Part shown: positions 25,401 to 38,677 of the stretch, piece by piece
How positions within the stretch are numbered: position 1 is the stretch's first letter
Layout of the letters: every line of letters begins with the position of its first letter
Source of the DNA: Hydractinia symbiolongicarpus
Taxonomy: Eukaryota; Cnidaria; Hydrozoa; Anthoathecata; Hydractiniidae
Length of the DNA: 64,000 bases
Assembly: GCF_029227915.1 (NCBI RefSeq)
Contig: NC_079883.1
Span: 124,001-188,000 of the forward strand
Reading direction: 5' to 3'
Notes under the pieces: generated by a model
Told to the model about the DNA's origin: nothing
What the model saw: the letters and a program-made list of their open reading frames with translations, nothing else
The model's database searches: none
Made by a program: the position numbers and the translations under genes

Positions 25401-25680
25401 TTTCTTTGTATACTTTTGACTATACGGGCCAACTCCGGGATTTACGGGAAATCGCGGGTTTTCGTTTTCCGGCGATTAAACATCTTTTATTCAGCGTCTC
25501 ATCAAAAATGAAAACATTTTTGAAAACTACAAGTCTCGTGCGTTTTAGTGGTGAAAAGATAATTTAAAAAATCGTTCTGGAAATGAGTTTACTCCCTGCG
25601 TATTTTCTTTGTATACTTTTGACTATACGGGCCGAGTCCGGGATTTACGTGAATTCGCGGGTTTTCGTTTGCCGGCGATT
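22451..25680 (+). repeat. Satellite monomers with a 10-mer offset
   Basis: The gggccaactccggg marker occurs at 23398 and 25427, about ten monomers apart, with cagac/cattcctg monomer pairs recurring between. One C is missing near 23805 (acgggcgagtcc). Confidence 0.7.
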
Positions 25681-28600
25681 AAACGTCTTTTATTCCGCGT
25701 CTCATCAAAAATGAAAACATTTTTAAAAACTACAAGTCTCGTGCGTTTTAGTGGTGAAAAGATAATTTAAAAAATCGTTTTGGAAATGAATTTACTCGCA
25801 GGGTACCTTCTTTGTATACTTTTGACTATACGGGCCGAGTCCGGGATTTACGGGAAATCGCGGGTTTTCGTTTGCCGGCGATTAAACTTCTTTTATTCAG
25901 CGTCTCATCAAAAATGAAAACATTTTTGAAAACTACAAGTCTCATACGTTTTAGTGGTGAAAAGATAATTTAAAAAATCGTTCGAGAAATCAGTTTACTC
26001 CCTGGGTATTTTCTTTGTATACTTTTGACTATACGGGCCGAGTCCGGGATTTACGTGAAATCGCGGGTTTTCGTTTGCCGGCGATTAAACTTCTTTTATT
26101 CCGCGTCTCATCAAAAATGAAAACATTTTTGAAAACTACAAGTCTCATGCGTTTTAGTGGTGAAAAGATAATTTAAAAAATCGTTCTGGAAATGAGTTTA
26201 CAGACAGGGTACTTTTTTGTATATACTCAACTATACGGGCCAAGCCCGGGATTTACGGGAAAACGTGGGTTTTCGTTTGCCGGCGATTAAACTTCTTTCA
26301 TTAGGCGTCTCATCAAAAATAAAAACATTCCTGAAAACTACAAGTCTCATGCGTCTTAGTGGTGAAAAAATAATTTAAAAAATCGTTCGGGAAATGAGTT
26401 TACTCCCTGGGTACTTTCTTTTTATACTTTTGACTATACGGGCCGAGTCCGGGATTTACGTGAATTCGTGGGTTTTCGTTTGCCGGCGATTAAACTTCTT
26501 TTATTCAGCGTCTCATAAAAAATGAAAACATTTTTGAAAACTACAAGTCTCATGCGTTTTAGTGGTGAAAAGATAATTTAAAAAATCGTTCTGGAAATGA
26601 CTTTACAGACAGGGTACTTTCTTTGTATATACTCGACTATACGGGCCAAGCCCGGGATTTACGGGAAAACGCGGGTTTTCGTTTGCCGGCGATTAAACTT
26701 CTTTCATTAAGCGTCTCATCAAAAATGAAAACATTCCTGAAAACTACAAGTCTCATGCGTCTTAGTGGTGAAAAAATAATTTAAAAAATCGTTCGGGAAA
26801 TGAGTTTACTCCCTGGGTACTTTCTTTGTATACTTTTGACTATACGGGCCAACTCCGGGATTTACGGGAAATCGCGGGTTTTCGTTTTCCGGCGATTAAA
26901 CATCTTTTATTCAGCGTCTCATCAAAAATGAAAACATTTTTGAAAACTACAAGTCTCGTGCGTTTTAGTGGTGAAAAGATAATTTAAAAAATCGTTCTGG
27001 AAATGAGTTTACTCCCTGCGTATTTTCTTTGTATACTTTTGACTATACGGGCCGAGTCCGGGATTTACGTGAATTCGCGGGTTTTCGTTTGCCGGCGATT
27101 AAACGTCTTTTATTCCGCGTCTCATCAAAAATGAAAACATTTTTAAAAACTACAAGTCTCGTGCGTTTTAGTGGTGAAAAGATAATTTAAAAAATCGTTT
27201 TGGAAATGAATTTACTCGCAGGGTACCTTCTTTGTATACTTTTGACTATACGGGCCGAGTCCGGGATTTACGGGAAATCGCGGGTTTTCGTTTGCCGGCG
27301 ATTAAACTTCTTTTATTCAGCGTCTCATCAAAAATGAAAACATTTTTGAAAACTACAAGTCTCATACGTTTTAGTGGTGAAAAGATAATTTAAAAAATCG
27401 TTCGAGAAATCAGTTTACTCCCTGGGTATTTTCTTTGTATACTTTTGACTATACGGGCCGAGTCCGGGATTTACGTGAATTCGTGGGTTTTCGTTTGCCG
27501 GCGATTAAACTTCTTTTATTCAGCGTCTCATAAAAAATGAAAACATTTTTGAAAACTACAAGTCTCATGCGTTTTAGTGGTGAAAAGATAATTTAAAAAA
27601 TCGTTCTGGAAATGACTTTACAGACAGGGTACTTTCTTTGTATATACTCGACTATACGGGCCAAGCCCGGGATTTACGGGAAAACGCGGGTTTTCGTTTG
27701 CCGGCGATTAAACTTCTTTCATTAAGCGTCTCATCAAAAATGAAAACATTCCTGAAAACTACAAGTCTCATGCGTCTTAGTGGTGAAAAAATAATTTAAA
27801 AAATCGTTCGGGAAATGAGTTTACTCCCTGGGTACTTTCTTTGTATACTTTTGACTATACGGGCCAACTCCGGGATTTACGGGAAATCGCGGGTTTTCGT
27901 TTTCCGGCGATTAAACATCTTTTATTCAGCGTCTCATCAAAAATGAAAACATTTTTGAAAACTACAAGTCTCGTGCGTTTTAGTGGTGAAAAGATAATTT
28001 AAAAAATCGTTCTGGAAATGAGTTTACTCCCTGCGTATTTTCTTTGTATACTTTTGACTATACGGGCCGAGTCCGGGATTTACGTGAATTCGCGGGTTTT
28101 CGTTTGCCGGCGATTAAACGTCTTTTATTCCGCGTCTCATCAAAAATGAAAACATTTTTAAAAACTACAAGTCTCGTGCGTTTTAGTGGTGAAAAGATAA
28201 TTTAAAAAATCGTTTTGGAAATGAATTTACTCGCAGGGTACCTTCTTTGTATACTTTTGACTATACGGGCCGAGTCCGGGATTTACGGGAAATCGCGGGT
28301 TTTCGTTTGCCGGCGATTAAACTTCTTTTATTCAGCGTCTCATCAAAAATGAAAACATTTTTGAAAACTACAAGTCTCATACGTTTTAGTGGTGAAAAGA
28401 TAATTTAAAAAATCGTTCGAGAAATCAGTTTACTCCCTGGGTATTTTCTTTGTATACTTTTGACTATACGGGCCGAGTCCGGGATTTACGTGAAATCGCG
28501 GGTTTTCGTTTGCCGGCGATTAAACTTCTTTTATTCCGCGTCTCATCAAAAATGAAAACATTTTTGAAAACTACAAGTCTCATGCGTTTTAGTGGTGAAA

Positions 28601-31600
28601 AGATAATTTAAAAAATCGTTCTGGAAATGAGTTTACAGACAGGGTACTTTTTTGTATATACTCAACTATACGGGCCAAGCCCGGGATTTACGGGAAAACG
28701 TGGGTTTTCGTTTGCCGGCGATTAAACTTCTTTCATTAGGCGTCTCATCAAAAATAAAAACATTCCTGAAAACTACAAGTCTCATGCGTCTTAGTGGTGA
28801 AAAAATAATTTAAAAAATCGTTCGGGAAATGAGTTTACTCCCTGGGTACTTTCTTTTTATACTTTTGACTATACGGGCCGAGTCCGGGATTTACGTGAAT
28901 TCGTGGGTTTTCGTTTGCCGGCGATTAAACTTCTTTTATTCAGCGTCTCATAAAAAATGAAAACATTTTTGAAAACTACAAGTCTCGTGCGTTTTAGTGG
29001 TGAAAAGATAATTTAAAAAATCGTTTTGGAAATGAATTTACTCGCAGGGTACCTTCTTTGTATACTTTTGACTATACGGGCCGAGTCCGGGATTTACGGG
29101 AAATCGTGGGTTTTCGTTTGCCGGCAATTAAACTTCTTTTATTCAGCGTCTCATCAAAAATGAAAACATTTTTGAAAACTACAAGTCTCATACGTTTTAG
29201 TGGTGAAAAAATAATTTAAAAAATCGTTCCGGAAATGAGTTTACTCCCTGGGTATTTTCTTTGTAAACTTTTGACTATACGGGCCGAGTCCGGGAGTTAC
29301 GGGAAATCGCGGGTTTTCGTTTGCCGGCGATTAAACTTCTTTTCTTCCGCGACTCATCAAAAATGAAAACATTTTTGAAAACTACAAGTCTCATGCGTTT
29401 TAGTGGTGAAAAGATAATTTAAAAAATCGTTCTGGAAATGAGTTTACAGACAGGGTACTTTCTTTGTATATACTCAACTATACGGGCCAAGCCCGGGATT
29501 TACGGGAAATCGCGGGTTTTCGTTTGCCGGCGATTAAACTTCTTTTCTTCCGCGACTCATCAAAAATGAAAACATTTTTGAAAACTACAAGTCTCATGCG
29601 TTTTAGTGGTGAAAAGATAATTTAAAAAATCGTTCTGGAAATGAGTTTACAGACAGGGTACTTTCTTTGTATATACTCAACTATACGGGCCAAGCCCGGG
29701 ATTTACGGGAAAACGCGGGTTTTCGTTTGCCGGCGATTAAACTTCTTTCATTAGGCGTCTCATCAAAAATAAAAACATTCCTGAAAACTACAAGTCTCAT
29801 GCGTTTTAGTGGTGAAAAGATAATTTAAAAAATCGTTCTGGAAATGAGTTTACTCCCTGCGTATTTTCTTTGTATACTTTTGACTATACGGGCCGAGTCC
29901 GGGATTTACGTGAATTCGCGGGTTTTCGTTTGCCGGCGATTAAACGTCTTTTATTCCGCGTCTCATCAAAAATGAAAACATTTTTAAAAACTACAAGTCT
30001 CGTGCGTTTTAGTGGTGAAAAGATAATTTAAAAAATCGTTTTGGAAATGAATTTACTCGCAGGGTACCTTCTTTGTATACTTTTGACTATACGGGCCGAG
30101 TCCGGGATTTACGGGAAATCGCGGGTTTTCGTTTGCCGGCGATTAAACTTCTTTTATTCAGCGTCTCATCAAAAATGAAAACATTTTTGAAAACTACAAG
30201 TCTCATACGTTTTAGTGGTGAAAAGATAATTTAAAAAATCGTTCGAGAAATCAGTTTACTCCCTGGGTATTTTCTTTGTATACTTTTGACTATACGGGCC
30301 GAGTCCGGGATTTACGTGAAATCGCGGGTTTTCGTTTGCCGGCGATTAAACTTCTTTTATTCCGCGTCTCATCAAAAATGAAAACATTTTTGAAAACTAC
30401 AAGTCTCATGCGTTTTAGTGGTGAAAAGATAATTTAAAAAATCGTTCTGGAAATGAGTTTACAGACAGGGTACTTTTTTGTATATACTCAACTATACGGG
30501 CCAAGCCCGGGATTTACGGGAAAACGTGGGTTTTCGTTTGCCGGCGATTAAACTTCTTTCATTAGGCGTCTCATCAAAAATAAAAACATTCCTGAAAACT
30601 ACAAGTCTCATGCGTCTTAGTGGTGAAAAAATAATTTAAAAAATCGTTCGGGAAATGAGTTTACTCCCTGGGTACTTTCTTTTTATACTTTTGACTATAC
30701 GGGCCGAGTCCGGGATTTACGTGAATTCGTGGGTTTTCGTTTGCCGGCGATTAAACTTCTTTTATTCAGCGTCTCATAAAAAATGAAAACATTTTTGAAA
30801 ACTACAAGTCTCATGCGTTTTAGTGGTGAAAAGATAATTTAAAAAATCGTTCTGGAAATGACTTTACAGACAGGGTACTTTCTTTGTATATACTCGACTA
30901 TACGGGCCAAGCCCGGGATTTACGGGAAAACGCGGGTTTTCGTTTGCCGGCGATTAAACTTCTTTCATTAAGCGTCTCATCAAAAATGAAAACATTCCTG
31001 AAAACTACAAGTCTCATGCGTCTTAGTGGTGAAAAAATAATTTAAAAAATCGTTCGGGAAATGAGTTTACTCCCTGGGTACTTTCTTTGTATACTTTTGA
31101 CTATACGGGCCAACTCCGGGATTTACGGGAAATCGCGGGTTTTCGTTTTCCGGCGATTAAACATCTTTTATTCAGCGTCTCATCAAAAATGAAAACATTT
31201 TTGAAAACTACAAGTCTCGTGCGTTTTAGTGGTGAAAAGATAATTTAAAAAATCGTTCTGGAAATGAGTTTACTCCCTGCGTATTTTCTTTGTATACTTT
31301 TGACTATACGGGCCGAGTCCGGGATTTACGTGAATTCGCGGGTTTTCGTTTGCCGGCGATTAAACGTCTTTTATTCCGCGTCTCATCAAAAATGAAAACA
31401 TTTTTAAAAACTACAAGTCTCGTGCGTTTTAGTGGTGAAAAGATAATTTAAAAAATCGTTTTGGAAATGAATTTACTCGCAGGGTACCTTCTTTGTATAC
31501 TTTTGACTATACGGGCCGAGTCCGGGATTTACGGGAAATCGCGGGTTTTCGTTTGCCGGCGATTAAACTTCTTTTATTCAGCGTCTCATCAAAAATGAAA

Positions 31601-33190
31601 ACATTTTTGAAAACTACAAGTCTCATACGTTTTAGTGGTGAAAAGATAATTTAAAAAATCGTTCGAGAAATCAGTTTACTCCCTGGGTATTTTCTTTGTA
31701 TACTTTTGACTATACGGGCCGAGTCCGGGATTTACGTGAAATCGCGGGTTTTCGTTTGCCGGCGATTAAACTTCTTTTATTCCGCGTCTCATCAAAAATG
31801 AAAACATTTTTGAAAACTACAAGTCTCATGCGTTTTAGTGGTGAAAAGATAATTTAAAAAATCGTTCTGGAAATGAGTTTACAGACAGGGTACTTTTTTG
31901 TATATACTCAACTATACGGGCCAAGCCCGGGATTTACGGGAAAACGTGGGTTTTCGTTTGCCGGCGATTAAACTTCTTTCATTAGGCGTCTCATCAAAAA
32001 TAAAAACATTCCTGAAAACTACAAGTCTCATGCGTCTTAGTGGTGAAAAAATAATTTAAAAAATCGTTCGGGAAATGAGTTTACTCCCTGGGTACTTTCT
32101 TTTTATACTTTTGACTATACGGGCCGAGTCCGGGATTTACGTGAATTCGTGGGTTTTCGTTTGCCGGCGATTAAACTTCTTTTATTCAGCGTCTCATAAA
32201 AAATGAAAACATTTTTGAAAACTACAAGTCTCGTGCGTTTTAGTGGTGAAAAGATAATTTAAAAAATCGTTTTGGAAATGAATTTACTCGCAGGGTACCT
32301 TCTTTGTATACTTTTGACTATACGGGCCGAGTCCGGGATTTACGGGAAATCGTGGGTTTTCGTTTGCCGGCAATTAAACTTCTTTTATTCAGCGTCTCAT
32401 CAAAAATGAAAACATTTTTGAAAACTACAAGTCTCATACGTTTTAGTGGTGAAAAAATAATTTAAAAAATCGTTCCGGAAATGAGTTTACTCCCTGGGTA
32501 TTTTCTTTGTAAACTTTTGACTATACGGGCCGAGTCCGGGAGTTACGGGAAATCGCGGGTTTTCGTTTGCCGGCGATTAAACTTCTTTTCTTCCGCGACT
32601 CATCAAAAATGAAAACATTTTTGAAAACTACAAGTCTCATGCGTTTTAGTGGTGAAAAGATAATTTAAAAAATCGTTCTGGAAATGAGTTTACAGACAGG
32701 GTACTTTCTTTGTATATACTCAACTATACGGGCCAAGCCCGGGATTTACGGGAAATCGCGGGTTTTCGTTTGCCGGCGATTAAACTTCTTTTCTTCCGCG
32801 ACTCATCAAAAATGAAAACATTTTTGAAAACTACAAGTCTCATGCGTTTTAGTGGTGAAAAGATAATTTAAAAAATCGTTCTGGAAATGAGTTTACAGAC
32901 AGGGTACTTTCTTTGTATATACTCAACTATACGGGCCAAGCCCGGGATTTACGGGAAAACGCGGGTTTTCGTTTGCCGGCGATTAAACTTCTTTCATTAG
33001 GCGTCTCATCAAAAATAAAAACATTCCTGAAAACTACAAGTCTCATGCGTCTTAGTGGTGAAAAAATAATTTAAAAAATCGTTCGGGAAATGAGTTTACT
33101 CCCTGGGTACTTTCTTTGTATACTTTTGACTATACGGGCCAAGTCCGGGATTTACGGGAAATCGCGGGTTTTCGTTTGCCGGCGATTAAA
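25681..33190 (+). repeat. Nested 7-5-9-7-mer higher-order repeats
   Basis: The rare marker aaacgtctttt falls at 25681, 27101, 28116, 29942 and 31362, giving steps of 1420, 1015, 1826 and 1420 bp. These are 7, 5, 9 and 7 monomers, each exact apart from the 202-bp monomer with tacttttttgtata. Other markers follow the same ladder: cataaaaaatg at 26514, 27529, 28949, 30774 and 32194, and ccggcaatta at 29121 and 32367. The 3246-bp (16-mer) offset joins the 9- and 7-mers into a larger tandem unit. Confidence 0.85.
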
Positions 33191-35660
33191 CCTCTTTCAT
33201 TAAGCGTCTCATCAAAAATGAAAACATTTTTGAAAACTACAAGTCTCATGCGTTTTAGTGGTGAAAAAATAACTTAAAAAATCGTTCGGGAAATGAGTTT
33301 ACTTCCTGAGTACTTTCTTTGTATACTTTGTACTATACGGGCCGAGTCCGGGATTTACGGGAAATCGCGGGTTTTCGTTTGCCGGCGATTAAACTTCTTT
33401 TATTCAGCGTCTCATCAAAAATAAAAACATTTTTGAAAACTACAAGTCTCATGCGTTTTAGTGGTGAAAAAATAATTTAAAAAATCGTTCGGGAAATGAG
33501 TTTACTTCCTGGGTACTTTCTTTGTATACTTCTGGCTATACGGGCAGTGTCCGGGATTTACGGGAATTCGCGGATTTTCGTTTGCCGGCGATTAAACTTC
33601 TTTTATTCAGCGTCTCATCAAAAATGAAAACATTTTCGAAAACTACAAGTCTCATGCGTCTTAGTGGTGAAAAAATAATTTAAAAAATCGTTCGGGAAAT
33701 GAGTTTACTCCCTGGGTACTTTCTTTTTATACTTTTGACTATACGGGCCGAGTCCGGGATTTACGTGAATTCGTGGGTTTTCGTTTGCCGGCGATTAAAC
33801 TTCTTTTATTCAGCGTCTCATAAAAAATGAAAACATTTTTGAAAACTACAAGTCTCGTGCGTTTTAGTGGTGAAAAGATAATTTAAAAAATCGTTTTGGA
33901 AATGAATTTACTCGCAGGGTACCTTCTTTGTATACTTTTGACTATACGGGCCGAGTCCGGGATTTACGGGAAATCGTGGGTTTTCGTTTGCCGGCAATTA
34001 AACTTCTTTTATTCAGCGTCTCATCAAAAATGAAAACATTTTTGAAAACTACAAGTCTCATACGTTTTAGTGGTGAAAAAATAATTTAAAAAATCGTTCC
34101 GGAAATGAGTTTACTCCCTGGGTATTTTCTTTGTAAACTTTTGACTATACGGGCCGAGTCCGGGAGTTACGGGAAATCGCGGGTTTTCGTTTGCCGGCGA
34201 TTAAACTTCTTTTCTTCCGCGACTCATCAAAAATGAAAACATTTTTGAAAACTACAAGTCTCATGCGTTTTAGTGGTGAAAAGATAATTTAAAAAATCGT
34301 TCTGGAAATGAGTTTACAGACAGGGTACTTTCTTTGTATATACTCAACTATACGGGCCAAGCCCGGGATTTACGGGAAATCGCGGGTTTTCGTTTGCCGG
34401 CGATTAAACTTCTTTTCTTCCGCGACTCATCAAAAATGAAAACATTTTTGAAAACTACAAGTCTCATGCGTTTTAGTGGTGAAAAGATAATTTAAAAAAT
34501 CGTTCTGGAAATGAGTTTACAGACAGGGTACTTTCTTTGTATATACTCAACTATACGGGCCAAGCCCGGGATTTACGGGAAAACGCGGGTTTTCGTTTGC
34601 CGGCGATTAAACTTCTTTCATTAGGCGTCTCATCAAAAATAAAAACATTCCTGAAAACTACAAGTCTCATGCGTCTTAGTGGTGAAAAAATAATTTAAAA
34701 AATCGTTCGGGAAATGAGTTTACTCCCTGGGTACTTTCTTTGTATACTTTTGACTATACGGGCCAAGTCCGGGATTTACGGGAAATCGCGGGTTTTCGTT
34801 TGCCGGCGATTAAACTTCTTTTCTTCCGCGACTCATCAAAAATGAAAACATTTTTGAAAACTACAAGTCTCATGCGTTTTAGTGGTGAAAAGATAATTTA
34901 AAAAATCGTTCTGGAAATGAGTTTACAGACAGGGTACTTTCTTTGTATATACTCAACTATACGGGCCAAGCCCGGGATTTACGGGAAAACGCGGGTTTTC
35001 GTTTGCCGGCGATTAAACTTCTTTCATTAGGCGTCTCATCAAAAATAAAAACATTCCTGAAAACTACAAGTCTCATGCGTCTTAGTGGTGAAAAAATAAT
35101 TTAAAAAATCGTTCGGGAAATGAGTTTACTCCCTGGGTACTTTCTTTGTATACTTTTGACTATACGGGCCAAGTCCGGGATTTACGGGAAATCGCGGGTT
35201 TTCGTTTGCCGGCGATTAAACCTCTTTCATTAAGCGTCTCATCAAAAATGAAAACATTTTTGAAAACTACAAGTCTCATGCGTTTTAGTGGTGAAAAAAT
35301 AACTTAAAAAATCGTTCGGGAAATGAGTTTACTTCCTGAGTACTTTCTTTGTATACTTTGTACTATACGGGCCGAGTCCGGGATTTACGGGAAATCGCGG
35401 GTTTTCGTTTGCCGGCGATTAAACTTCTTTTATTCAGCGTCTCATCAAAAATAAAAACATTTTTGAAAACTACAAGTCTCATGCGTTTTAGTGGTGAAAA
35501 AATAATTTAAAAAATCGTTCGGGAAATGAGTTTACTTCCTGGGTACTTTCTTTGTATACTTCTGGCTATACGGGCAGTGTCCGGGATTTACGGGAATTCG
35601 CGGATTTTCGTTTGCCGGCGATTAAACTTCTTTTATTCAGCGTCTCATCAAAAATGAAAA
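33191..35660 (+). repeat. 10-monomer (2030-bp) tandem offset
   Basis: The markers gtatactttgtac (33321/35351) and cgggcagtgtccggg (33541/35571) repeat exactly 2030 bp apart. At about 33630 cattttcgaaaac is followed by catgcgtcttag rather than catacgttttag, marking a recombinant monomer. Confidence 0.82.
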
Positions 35661-38600
35661 CATTTTCGAAAACTACAAGTCTCATACGTTTTAGTGGTGA
35701 AAAAATAATTTAAAAAATCGTTCGGGAAATGAGTTTACTCCCTGGGTATTTTCTTTGTTTACTTTTGACTATACGGGCCGAGTCCGGGATTTACGGGAAA
35801 TCGCGGGTTTTCGTTTGCCGGCGATTAAACTTCTTTTATTCCGCGTCTCATCAAAAATGAAAACATTTTTGAAAACTACAAGTCTCATGCGTTTTAGTGG
35901 TGAAAAGATAATTTAAAAAATCGTTCTGGAAATGAGTTTACAGACAGGGTACTTTCTTTGTATATACTCGACTATACGGGCCAAGCCCGGGATTTACGGG
36001 AAAACGCGGGTTTTCGTTTGCCGGCGATTAAACTTCTTTCATTAAGCGTCTCATCAAAAATAAAAACATTCCTGAAAACTACAAGTCTCATGCGTCTTAG
36101 TGGTGAAAAAATAATTTAAAAAATCGTTCGGGAAATGAGTTTACTCTCTGGGTACTTTCTTTGTATACTTTTGACTATACGGGCCGAGTCCGGGATTTAC
36201 GGAAAAACGCGGGTTTTCGTTTGCCGGCGATTAAACTTCTTTCATTAAGCGTCTCATCAAAAATAAAAACATTCCTGAAAACTACAAGTCTCATGCGTCT
36301 TAGTGGTGAAAAAATAATTTAAAAAATCGTTTTGGAAATGAATTTACTCGCAGGGTACCTTCTTTGTATACTTTTGACTATACGGGCCGAGTCCGGGATT
36401 TACGGGAAATCGTGGGTTTTCGTTTGCCGGCAATTAAACTTCTTTTATTCAGCGTCTCATCGAAAATGAAAACATTTTTGAAAACTACAAGTCTCATACG
36501 TTTTAGTGGTGATAAAATAATTTAAAAAATCGTTCGGGAAATGAGTTTACTCCCTGGGTATTTTCTTTGTAAACTTTTGACTATACGGGCCGAGTCCGGG
36601 GGTTACGGGAAATCGCGGGTTTTCGTTTGCCGGCGATTAAACTTCTTTTCTTCCGCGACTCATCAAAAATGAAAACATTTTTGAAAACTACAAGTCTCAT
36701 GTGTTTTAGTGGTGAAAAGATAATTTAAAAAATCGTTCTGGAAATGAGTTTACAGACAGGGTACTTTCTTTGTATATACTCAACTATACGGGCCAAGCCC
36801 GGGATTTACGGGAAAACGCGGGTTTTCGTTTGCCGGCGATTAAACTTCTTTCATTAGGCGTCTCATCAAAAATAAAAACATTCCTGAAAACTACAAGTCT
36901 CATGCGTCTTAGTGGTGAAAAAATAATTTAAAAAATCGTTCGGGAAATGAGTTTACTCCCTGGGTACTTTCTTTGTATACTTTTGACTATACGGGCCAAG
37001 TCCAGGATTTACGGGAAATCGCGGGTTTTCGTTTGCCGGCGATTAAACCTCTTTCATTAAGCGTCTCATCAAAAATGAAAACATTTTTGAAAACTACAAG
37101 TCTCATGCGTTTTAGTGGTGAAAAAATAACTTAAAAAATCGTTCGAGAAATGAGTTTACTTCCTGAGTACTTTCTTTGTATACTTTGTACTATACGGGCC
37201 GAGTCCGGGATTTACGGGAAATCGCGGGTTTTCGTTTGCCGGCGATTAAACTTCTTTTATTCAGCGTCTCATCAAAAATGAAAACATTTTTGAAAACTAC
37301 AAGTCTCATGCGTTTTAGTGGTGAAAAAATAATTTAAAAAATCGTTCGGGAAATGAGTTTACTTCCTGGGTACTTTCTTTGTATACTTCTGGCTATACGG
37401 GCAGTGTCCGGGATTTACGGGAATTCGCGGATTTTCGTTTGCCGGCGATTAAACTTCTTTTATTCAGCGTCTCATCAAAAATGAAAACATTTTCGAAAAC
37501 TACAAGTCTCATACGTTTTAGTGGTGAAAAAATAATTTAAAAAATCGTTCGGGAAATGAGTTTACTCCCTGGGTATTTTCTTTGTTTACTTTTGACTATA
37601 CGGGCCGAGTCCGGGATTTACGGGAAATCGCGGGTTTTCGTTTGCCGGCGATTAAACTTCTTTTATTCCGCCTCTCATCAAAAATGAAAACATTTTTGAA
37701 AACTACAAGTCTCATGCGTTTTAGTGGTGAAAAGATAATTTAAAAAATCGTTCTGGAAATGAGTTTACAGACAGGGTACTTTGTTTGTATATACTCGACT
37801 ATACGGGCCAAGCCCGGGATTTACGGGAAAACGCAGGTTTTCGTTTGCCGGCGATTAAACTTCTTTCATTAAGCGTCACATCAAAAATAAAAACATTCCT
37901 GAAAACTACAAGTCTCATGCGTCTTAGTGGTGCAAAAATAATTTAAAAAATCGTTCGGGAAATGAGTTTACTCTCTGGGTACTTTCTTTGTATACTTTTG
38001 ACTATACGGGCCAAGTCCGGGATTTACGGGAAATCGCGGGTTTTCGTTTGCCGGCGATTAAACCTCTTTCATTAAGCGTCTCATCAAAAATGAAAACATT
38101 TTTGAAAACTACAAGTCTCATGCGTTTTAGTGGTGAAACAATAACTTAAAAAATCGTTCGGGAAATGCGTTTACTCCCTGGGTACTTTCTTTGTATACAT
38201 TCGACTATACGGGCCAAGCCCGGGATTTACGTGAAATCGCGGGTTTTCGTTTGCCGGAGATTAAACCTCTTTCATTAAGCGTCTCATCAAAAATTAAAAC
38301 ATTTTTGAAAACTACAAGTCACATGCGTTTTAGTGGCGAAAATATAATTTAAAAAATCGTTCGGGAAATGAGTTTACTTCCTGAGTACTTTCTTTGTATA
38401 CTTTGTACTATACGCGGGTTTTCGTTTGCCGGCGATTAAACTTCTTTTATTCAGCGTCTCATCAAAAATGAAAACATTTTTGAAAACTACAAGTCTCATG
38501 CGTTTTAGTGGTGAAAAAATAATTTAAAAAATTGTTCGGGAAATGAGTTTACTTCCTGGGTACTTTCTTTGTATACTTCTGGCTATACGGGCAGTGGCCG

Positions 38601-38677
38601 GGATTTACGGGAATTCGCGGATTTTCGTTTGCCGGCGATTAAACTTCTTTTATTCAGCGTCTCATCAAAAATGAAAA
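35661..38677 (+). repeat. 15-monomer higher-order repeat, copy 1, carrying a 28-bp deletion
   Basis: Matches the following block at an offset of 3017 bp (15 x 203 - 28). Shared rare markers: cattttcgaaaac (35661/38678), ccggcaatta, gtccgggggttacg (36595/39612) and catgtgttttag. The 28-bp difference is the deletion at 38414/38415. Confidence 0.82.
38409..38420. other. 28-bp deletion junction in a monomer
   Basis: actatacg is joined directly to cgggttttcg at 38414/38415, removing the block with the first GGG runs. Flanks share a 2-bp cg microhomology. It is seen once. Confidence 0.9.
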
